Origin: Filobasidium wieringae
Lineage: Eukaryota > Basidiomycota > Tremellomycetes > Filobasidiales > Filobasidiaceae
NCBI GenBank assembly: GCA_001600055.1
Contig: BCIV01000017.1
Span: forward strand, 248,001-312,000
DNA: 64,000 bases
Direction of reading: 5' to 3'
The notes under the pieces were generated by a model. It did no database searches, was not told the DNA's origin, and saw nothing but the letters and a program-made list of their open reading frames with translations. This document shows, in pieces, positions 56,188 through 64,000 of this stretch (positions within the stretch are counted from its first letter, which is position 1; each line of letters opens with the position of its first letter). Made by a program: the position numbers and the translations under genes.

Positions 56188-56310
56188 ACGAGAGGTCGGA
56201 AATAGATGTGGATCGGAACATGGATCAACTCGAGGTTACAACATGACAGAAGCATAAGGATATTCAATACAATGAACCGAAGAGTACCTGAAATCGAATC
56301 CTCCGCACGT

Positions 56311-58354
56311 CTAACTCCAACCAGACTTATCCCCGTTCTTCCCGACCATGATCGCTGCGCTGCTCTTCCACTTGGATCCCTTGAGCTTTCCGGCAGAATG
56401 CAAGGCCTTTCGGGAATGATGCTGTCTCTCCGTCTTTTGACGATCACGGGCCATATCCCCTTCCACAATCTTTTGTAATTTCTTTGGGTCCCGGAGACTG
56501 CGTCGGTGGGACGCTGCGGTGGTTGAAGGGGCGATGACGCTTTCGTCTTCTGAGGATGATTCTTCTTCTTCACTGGAACCTTCTTCCTCTGAGGAATCCT
56601 CATTGTCTTCTTGGTTATCGTGAAGTTCAGGAGCTTCCTCGCCTTCCTTCAGAGCAAGCTTCTTTGCTTTCTTGCTCAGTACCGCATCCTCATCTTCGTC
56701 ATCATCGTCGCTTTCTCCTTCACTTGAAACGTCATTGTCACCTTCACCAGGCTCATGAGCCACATCCCTCATGTACTAAGATATTGGGATACTCATCAGC
56801 ATCGTCCTTTACCTAAGTACCGTCTCCGACTCACCTCCTCCAAATCCTTCCACATGTTTCTAGCGAACCCACTAGCCTCCACAATCTCGTCCAACCTCAC
56901 AAGTCCCTTCCGAGCCATCACATTCTTCTCTGACCTCTCGAAAACCTCATCCTCGTCCAGATCCGCATCCAGTCCGCTTTCCGGATCAGCTCGACCCGCC
57001 CGTTCTTCAGCAAGATCGGCCAGCGTTTGTCGGAAAGTTGGCCAGTCGTCGGATTCGTAGCGGAATCGGTTTCGGAAGAATCGACGGACACAGGCTACGT
57101 CTCGATCGAAGAAGCTATGCGGTACCATTTCGTCGTCAATCCCCACTCAATCGTTGGTGAGTGAGACGTGCAAGGACTCACTATTCCGCGTTCACATGCC
57201 CGATACTGACCATCTGAGGGAAATCGATGACGATAGGTTCAAACGTGCTGCTCTTGATCATCACGTTGAACTCGTTGAAATCTCCGTGGATAAGTCCGAC
57301 TCTTGCTAATCGGACGATCAGTTGCATCAATTTCGCTTGCAACAGAGCGGGAGTTACGTGAGCAGGGAGTTCGGAGATCTGTCGTCTGTCAAGAAGAGGC
57401 GGTTAGAGATTTTGATTCTTTTAGGGAAGCGGGAAACTTACAGAGGAAAACCTTCTACCAAGGCCATGACGATACAATGTCTTCCCTGATCAAGTGGTTC
57501 AGGCACAGGGAATCCATATTCCCATAAAATCTGTGATACCATATGCGATCAGCCTCTTTGAAGGTCGGTACAGATAAAGGGTGTTGACAGTTGGCCGCAC
57601 CTTCATGAACTCCCATTCTTTTCGTGCAGCTAGACGAGACATGTACATCCAACTAGCCGATTTACGTCCATTAAGGTAGTCTCGTTTCGTCTTGATCGCA
57701 CGGAAAGAGATACGTCCCAGTCTATATAGATCCGAAACAACCATGTCAGCAACAAAAATTCAGGGTAATACTCTTGAAAGATCAGACAGGACGAACCGGT
57801 GAATCTTCAAAATCCTCGTATCCTCCTCCACATCCCTCAAATCATCTGCAGAATGATCATCCTCAATCCAAGCTTTTGTTCCTTTTCCACGAATGATAGA
57901 GATATCTCCTTCTTTACCAACCCCGATTCGTTGCCCAACAGAGGTCACTGTTCCTCTTTTCGAGAATGCTTTGAGAGCAAGCCAATCTAGACCTCCATAA
58001 GTGAGACGATACCCGTCGTCTAGAAGCAATGAACGCATCGTCAGTACTATGTTTCCAGAACACCTTGCAGTGGTAAGACTGACATTTAGCTCCCTGTACT
58101 CGAGAGACTAATCCTCGCTTTGCTAGACTTCCTAAACATTTATTGACGTTTCCTCCAGTAATCTTGCTTAAAGTAGCGATCAATTGCGTGGGGACCACTT
58201 CGTGATTCTTTGATCCTGTCTCTACCTGAGAGGAAAAAAGATATCGAGTGAGCCCATCATCGAGGCTGAATAAAACCACTCTACGACTTACGGCTTGTAG
58301 GACCCTAAACTCGTCCGGCAAGACGTATCTCAATTCCGTTGCGTCGAGCTTCAT
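56311..58354 (-). CDS. RIO2: RIO2 atypical protein kinase (40S ribosome maturation)
   Basis: Kinase/ATPase needed for late cytoplasmic 40S assembly. ATG at 58354: MKLDATELRYVLPDEFRVLQA, the RIO2 winged-helix N-terminus (HEVVPTQLIATLSKITGGNVNKCLGSLAKRGLV). The core reads YDGYRLTYGGLDWLALKAFS, IGVGKEGDISII (phosphate-binding loop; RIO2-type), LKIHRLGRISFRAIKTKRDY (flexible loop), SRLAARKEWEFMK and GFPVPEPLDQGRHCIVM. Catalytic LIHGDFNEFNVMI and metal-binding IVIDFPQM are at about 57200-57320, with VSIGHVNAE. The C-terminal part is acidic and Ser/Glu-rich, then basic (EGDMARDRQKTERQHHSR), ending at 56311. At least six introns. The acidic tail of more than 100 residues is longer than in yeast, but such tails are common in fungal RIO2. 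Confidence 0.95.
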
Positions 58355-60519
58355 CTCAAGTTTCGATCAGTTGTTTGTTTCTCCGATTGCTTGTACTGAA
58401 TGAACTATAGTGTGAAGTTTTAGGATTTCTAGGGCCCTAGGGTCGGGCTGAATCTATTCGAGTACGATTCCGTGGAGATTGTGGAACCATGAGTGTAGAT
58501 TTGTACCATTTCTATATTTCTATCTGATCTGAACTACTTTTGAACTTTCTGCGAAGGCGAAATTACGTAAAAATCTACCATCGGAATTTGCTTCCGGAAG
58601 GAAATAGCTCTGCCCCCGTTTCATATTCTCCTAGTTTGCCCCATTTCCTGATGAATGCGTCTAATAGCTCTCCGGAATCCCGTGAGTCTGTGACATACTG
58701 CCCCTCTCCTGTCAGTCTACCGTTGCTTCTCGTTATCTGGACAGCTGTTTGAATGTTCTGACAGGTATCTTTCTCTCTCCAAATGGAGCCGTTTGCATTC
58801 TCCCAGCGCTCTTATCTGCAACGCTACAGGACCCCCTTTTGAGGTTTGCACTTGCTGAAACATTCATCTATTCTTCTTTTACTTGTTCCCTCAGAACATA
58901 ACGCTCTGAACGTGGTTCAGTCGTGGCATCACTCCAATATCCGGAAGCAGACAGAGGAGGATGAACATCGACCGAAGAAGAGCCATCCCATGTGCTCTTT
59001 GTGGAGTCGCTTCCAGCGCCAGTCGAGTAAACATGTTCGAGCATTTGATCATTACATCTGCCAATCTCATTGACGAGTACCGATATTTCGGACGATGACA
59101 GCGATCCGAACGAATGCTCAGATATCGGATATCGGTCAGGTGTCGAATTGTCAGATTAGGCAATATTGTCGGCGGCCAATTCCTCTTATATATTGTGTTT
59201 CATCTGAAAGAATCAAGAGGAACCTACTTTGCCTTATGTAAGCTTCTTCGGCTCTCTGAGATCGATACAACTTGCTCTCCATGTCCTCTATTTCTGTCCT
59301 GCTTCGCATAAGCCTGTACAATAGTATACGGGTACTTGCAACTTCTTCACAGTTCCATGAAACTTCTTTGCACTCGCGTTGTGTCATCTGGTTCTGGCTT
59401 AAATAAGGGCTTTCAGTCAGGTATGGAGTCTCATTTGGGCGAAGTTGTTTGCAACTCTCGCCCTACTAACACATGATCTCTTTTGGGGCGAGACCTAGAC
59501 ACCTCCTGCCTCACAATCAGAATGAATTTCATCCTTCATCTGTGCTTCCGATGTGCCCGCCGCTCTAGACAATCGATTTGTCACTACTTGACTGAATCGA
59601 AGAGAGAATCATCGTTACGCCAGTCCAACTGCAAGCTGCCATCTTAGGAGACCGCTACCAAGGAGAGATACTTTGTTCCACGATCCAGATCGCCATAGGT
59701 AATAATGGTAAATGACGTGAAATCGTCACCAAGATTATCGACCTTAGAACAATCAGGAGAAGGGTCATTTCTATTCAACGTCCTGTCGTGTAACACGGGA
59801 AGCAATATGGTTTCTGAATCGCTGAGCAAGTATTTTAATGGTATGTGATGCCCTTAAGGCTGGACCTGAATGGTACACCTATACTGCACATTGTGAGTGG
59901 AAGTTTTGAGCGATATGGAATTGATTGACGGATGTGTATCATATAATGTGCAAGGCTTAGGCGTTATCACGTTCATCTTGATCGAATACAAATGCTGAAC
60001 ACGAACGATATCGCTTGAATAGGTGTCTTTCGCCCCCCCCTACTGTAAATAATATAGAAACTGTATCCCGCGAGTCGCGCGAATGTCAGCGTTGATCAAC
60101 GGCGCGCACTCTTTTGGCCAGCCGCAAGCTACAGCTGTCCACAAAAACGTGGACTGAGTTCGCTCGGTAGCATGAGTATAGCAAATCTAGGAGTTTCCTT
60201 CTGTGTTTCTTGCAAAAGAAGGCTATTGAGCTATGACAGTATTATGCAAGTCGTATCGGGTTGTGAAGGGAAGAATCAGGCTTGTTGAAAGATGGGAGAG
60301 GGGTGGGAAACCAGTGTCCTTGTGATTAAATCGAGCTGCACAATAAGACACTCTTAGAACACACCCAAAGCCGAGGAATTTACAAAGGAGTCCGGAGTCC
60401 GGTACGGTGCACGCGTAGAAGGGGGAACATTGGTATTTGAGCACAAGAGAAACCTCTATGCAGACCGTAAGCCGATCATACTAGATACATCACTGCCCAA
60501 TGAGTCGTATTTGCTCCTC
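58355..60519. other. Gene-poor, AT-richer intergenic region, 2.2 kb
   Basis: Upstream of RIO2 and downstream of the orphan coiled-coil gene. It contains short open frames without family resemblance, no tRNA and no repeat that I could recognise. Base composition is clearly more AT-rich than the 31-44 kb block. Confidence 0.5.
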
Positions 60520-61248
60520 TCAACTGGATTTTGCCTCTCTCTCATGCCTTGCATTCTCCTCTTCGCGGAATTGCCTTCTCTTCAAAGCCGCTTGAATGTG
60601 TTCCTTATCAGTCTGGGGTTTCAGTCGAGCTGCAGACGCTTCGGCATGACTCCTGTCCTCCTGCGCTTGCCATTCGAGACAATTCTTGTGTTGGTCATAC
60701 AGAGTTGTGACCAGATTCCTCTGATTAATTATTGTGGCGAGTTCCTCGATTTGGGCAATGGTCTCAGGACTCTGCTTGTCACCTTTAAGAATATTGTAGA
60801 CTGTGCCTTCGATCTGTTTCTCGAGCTTAAGCAACGCTTTCTTGAAGTCATCGGTTTTCCAGATCGGATCGCCATGATCATGTCGGCGGCCCTGAGTGTA
60901 CCTTTCAAGCCGGGATACTACACTTCTAGCCATTCTTTTACTGTCAACTGTGTTCAAGGTGATCTTTTCATAAGTCAGTTGACTGATTACGGAAGCTTGA
61001 TCCGTTGAAGATAGGTCTCTCAGGCTGTTGATGCCTTTCTTCACATCGTCGATGCTGATAGCAGCGAATGTAGAATCTTTAGATTCATATTCGGAAGCAC
61101 GAACCATGTCTTCGATGCTGAGTTCTTCATATCCAAACCCACCAGCGTAGGCTGACCTAAACTTTTCAGGGGCGAAGAAACTACCGCTTTGATCAGATTT
61201 TGGGTGTTGAGAGAAGAGAGTGGATAGTTCGAGGCTAGAGCTAGACAT
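60520..61248 (-). CDS. Orphan helical protein, 242 residues
   Basis: Intronless frame from ATG 61248 to stop 60520. The N-terminus is polar (MSSSSLELSTLFSQHPKSD). It continues with helices ISIDDVKKGINSLRDLSSTDQ, YEKITLNTVDSKRMARSVVSRL, DDFKKALLKLEKQIEGTVYNIL and a Gln/Arg/Glu-rich C-terminal coiled coil (HIQAALKRRQFREEENARHE). No catalytic or metal-binding motif and no membrane segment is seen. I do not recognise the family. Base use is more AT-rich and it lacks introns, unlike the typical genes here, so it could be lineage-specific or acquired. Confidence 0.62.
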   Translation of the reverse strand: MSSSSLELSTLFSQHPKSDQSGSFFAPEKFRSAYAGGFGYEELSIEDMVRASEYESKDSTFAAISIDDVKKGINSLRDLSSTDQASVISQLTYEKITLNTVDSKRMARSVVSRLERYTQGRRHDHGDPIWKTDDFKKALLKLEKQIEGTVYNILKGDKQSPETIAQIEELATIINQRNLVTTLYDQHKNCLEWQAQEDRSHAEASAARLKPQTDKEHIQAALKRRQFREEENARHEREAKSS

Positions 61249-62355
61249 AGTTGGTGTTGGGCGAAAGAGGTTTATGTCCGTATACTGCAAAGTTTTAGGA
61301 TGACCAAGTACCACATGGCTAGGCAATTTTGATCTGCTTATATACGTGTCGTGTCAAGAACGAAAGAATTTCGTACCACGCTATCAAAGGAGTACTCGTA
61401 GAGTACGCCAGATTCTTTATTCAGTGGCACCTGATGATGCCGACGAACGTGTTTCTGAGGTTTTAGCCACGCAAGAGAATTTCCTTCGGTACAACCAACT
61501 CAATAAAGGAGGGACAGGAGACATGTAAGTGGAATAACATCCTTCGGTCTTCAGGGTGAGTGCCGAACACCCAGATACGACGAGCCTACGGAATTCATGG
61601 ATTCCACTAGAAGCCTCCTCTACTTTCCTCTTCAGCTATCAGGAGACTTTCGAGAAGAAACCCTCAAGGTTAGATTATTTGGCAACAGCCTCAGTGTCGA
61701 CGAAGAGTAGAATACGTGCTCATTCGCATCTTGACAGCAAGCGCATATATAGCTATCTGTCCACTATCGCGTTTACATGATGTGTCCATTGACTTCAAGC
61801 CTATGTCTCCCAGCCTTAAGATCGAGACAAGAAAAAGGTCGTACTCTCGATATATATCAGAAGTTTCGCTATTCAAGGAAGTATCACAAGGTGAACGTTC
61901 CATTTAAGGTATCATGTGAGTCTACCAATAAATGTACCAAACCTAGCTAGCCGCCAAAGATGAAAGGCGAGAACCTAATTAAGCGGCGCGGCAAGACGTC
62001 TTGCTAGACGTGATTATCGCGCGAACGATATATCCTTCGATGATGATGTAGTATCGACGACATCACTACATTGCCCATCATACGCTGCGCTTCAAAGGAC
62101 TATGTCGCCCTAAGCTAGAGATTGGCATGGTGCTCTTTTGGTCGTTATTCGCCTCTTCTGATCGTGTGACTGGGCCGGCCATATGTTTCACGTGATCATA
62201 GCGCTTGTAAGCTCTGGATGTACGTAACGGACATTGATTCAACATATCCTCGACTTCTGGCATTCTCTCAGTCTCTTGACAGGTTCACCCTATCATTACT
62301 CATCGCCACTCCTCCTTCCCCATTACCTCTCATACACAGCTCAAGCTCACTCGCC
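61249..62355. other. Intergenic, 1.1 kb
   Basis: Between the 5' ends of the orphan helical protein (minus) and the acidic protein (plus). A CT-rich stretch just before 62356 is probably the 5' UTR of the latter. Nothing else recognised. Confidence 0.45.
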
Positions 62356-64000
62356 ATGACGAGAGCTAAAACGAGAGCTAAAAAGAAAGCTCTACAACTC
62401 CAAGATGAACATCAGAATCCAACGACAAATGGGGGAAACAAGCTCGATCACAATCCCTTAACCCCTACTTCCTTCGCATCTCGTCCACCTCCATCAACCC
62501 AATTCTCTACAGCACAGACTAAATCTCAAGATCCGACTTTGGTGCCGATTTCCGACAAAGCGCTGTCCATGCTGAATCATATGTTAGGACCACGCGGACT
62601 TATGCAACGAGATCCGACGACTGGATCGATCGATGTCGTTCTGAACACTGAGCTATTTCCGGGAGACTTGGGAGATGTGGAGAGGGGAGATTTGAGGGAA
62701 GTTCTGGGAAGAGCGGTTAGGGGAGGACATGTTGGGGACGGAAAGGGATCGAAGGGAGACAGACTACCTAGTCTGGAAGAGCTGTTGAAGTTGCCTCTCT
62801 TCGAAACGGGAGGGTAAGCCAAGTTCATTCTCTCCTTTGTCCACTGACATCAAATGTGAGAGATCACTGATCATCGGCTTTCTATTGTTATGCCGATGTC
62901 ATCGTTTTGATTCTTTATCAATCGATCACAATGCAACAGCGAGGACCCTACCCCTGCCCTGTCTAAATACCTATTCCACCCTCATCCATCTTCCTCCGCT
63001 CCTTACCAGACTCAACATCAAGCTCAAAACCAGTCCTCCAACCTTTCTCTACCAGCTAGAACGCAAATACCTTTAGGCAACGGCTTACCCGGAGGAGGCA
63101 AGAGGAGTACGAGTCATTCTCAGACCCACAACCACAACCACCCTCACTCCCATTCTCATGCCCATCCTCATCCCCGTGCACAAACTGAGAGCTACAAGAC
63201 TCCACGTTTCTCCTCCGCGACAGGGAAAGGAAAAGGGGAAGGTTCTTCATCCGGCCGCACAAGTCCTGCTTCTTCCGTCCGATCTGGCACCGGGTCAAGG
63301 AGTACGAATGCTATAGTTAACGGAAATGGGAAGGGCAAAGGAAAGGCACAAGGAATGGGAGTCTGCGATTGTGGAAGACATTTGGCTCGACCTGGGGATA
63401 TTCATGCGGAAGACGAGGACGAGGATGAAGAAGAGGACGAGATCATTTTCTCTGATGAAGATTTCCTACCTGAGGAAATGGGGGAAGAGGGGGAGGAGGG
63501 TTATTCTTTCTACGGCTCAGAGGAGAGTTTCGAATACGATGATGAAGAGGAAGAAGATGAGGAGGTTGACGAGGATGGTAGTCAAATTTCTCATGAGCCC
63601 GAGTTAGGTGATGAGGATGAAGACGACGAAGACGATGAGATCCGGACTTCGGATCCGAGAGCCGGAGCGTTGGAGAGGGAAGACGAAAGGGAGGAAGCTC
63701 GAGAATTCTTTTCGAGAGTGTTTGGGAAGGGAAAACAGAAGGAACGGGATTTAGGATTATCCGATGGATCTCTCTCTTCACCCCCTCCACCACCTCCTAA
63801 CGATCACGTCTGTGGTCCTGAATGCAGGGAGACGGCCAACAGGCAGTCATCTGAAGCTAGATTACAGAAGGAGTTGTTTTTCGAGAAGATGAAGGTGGCC
63901 TTCATGTACGATGGCTGGCCGGAAGAATTGCTCAAGAAGAAATGGTCGGAATTGACAGATACGGAGAGGGAATACATCAGGAGGACTGTGCTGGCTCGTG
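62356..64000 (+). CDS. Acidic, low-complexity protein, possibly NST1-like (3' end beyond window)
   Basis: Starts MTRAKTRAKKKALQLQDE at ATG 62356. Exon 1 ends ...LPLFETGG at a GTAAGC donor (intron 62814-62939, 126 nt). Exon 2 stays open to the window end. It holds a His/Pro/Ser-rich tract (HSQTHNHNHPHSHSHAHPHP), a Cys pair VCDCGRHL, a very acidic stretch of Asp/Glu (about 63405-63650), DPRAGALEREDEREEAREFFSRVFGKGKQK, a proline run, then HVCGPECRE and a helical segment LQKELFFEKMKVAFMYDGWPEEL. The lay-out, basic start then acidic middle then helical region, recalls the fungal stress-response protein NST1, but I could not confirm a diagnostic motif. The paired CxC/CxxxC motifs may bind metal. 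Function not assigned. Confidence 0.6.

Noticed and set aside
61346..61528. Short plus-strand frame of 60 codons
   Set aside because: Begins at GTG, not ATG, and resembles nothing known.

Overview
This window is nuclear DNA of a basidiomycete yeast, most likely a tremellomycete (Cryptococcus/Kwoniella-like). Genes are broken by many short GT...AG introns of roughly 50-75 nt. The one tRNA gene also carries an intron. Several families match tremellomycete genes closely: a HAC1/HXL1-type UPR factor with an unconventional intron of about 56 nt, an HRK1-like kinase, and a Cdc4-type myosin light chain. No rRNA, CRISPR array, insertion sequence or intact transposon was seen. I call 26 protein genes (two cut by the window edges) and one tRNA-Leu.

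Layout. 1-5.2 kb: GH5 steryl-glucosidase/endoglycoceramidase-like enzyme (cut at the left edge), a D-2-hydroxyacid dehydrogenase and a gag-like orphan, all on minus. 5.9-12.4 kb: an RS/RD-rich probable splicing protein (minus), divergent from PAT1 (decapping activator), which is followed 247 bp later by the bZIP UPR regulator HXL1/HAC1. 13.6-22 kb, all minus: Cdc4 light chain, sterol-type UDP-glucosyltransferase, Cys/Met-metabolism PLP enzyme and a HAD hydrolase. 22.3-30.1 kb, plus: a giant Sec7-PH Arf GEF, then biotin synthase. 31.3-43.8 kb is a GC-rich block: HRK1-like kinase, Zn2Cys6 regulator, an ALDH7 aminoadipate-semialdehyde dehydrogenase and, divergent from it, a 2-oxoadipate dioxygenase/decarboxylase (HglS, DUF1338). 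43.9-46.7 kb: peroxiredoxin-like protein, OTU1 deubiquitinase, tRNA-Leu(AAG). 48.5-58.4 kb: eIF2B delta, CCC1/VIT1 vacuolar metal transporter, SET-only protein, a small predicted membrane protein, mitochondrial hotdog thioesterase, RIO2. 58.4-64 kb is gene-poor and more AT-rich: one orphan coiled-coil gene, then an acidic protein cut by the right edge.

How genes work together. Most are housekeeping neighbours without a shared pathway. Two loci stand out. First, HXL1: two overlapping reading frames can be joined only by removing a segment of length 3n+2, and CNG|C-type sites flank a 56-nt segment of exactly that kind, the signature of Ire1/tRNA-ligase mRNA splicing. Second, ALDH7 and HglS are transcribed apart from a shared 642-bp promoter rich in GATA-type sites. 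Together they cover lysine/aminoadipate breakdown on both sides of a transamination: aminoadipate semialdehyde to 2-aminoadipate, and 2-oxoadipate to 2-hydroxyglutarate. A Zn2Cys6 factor lies immediately beside them.
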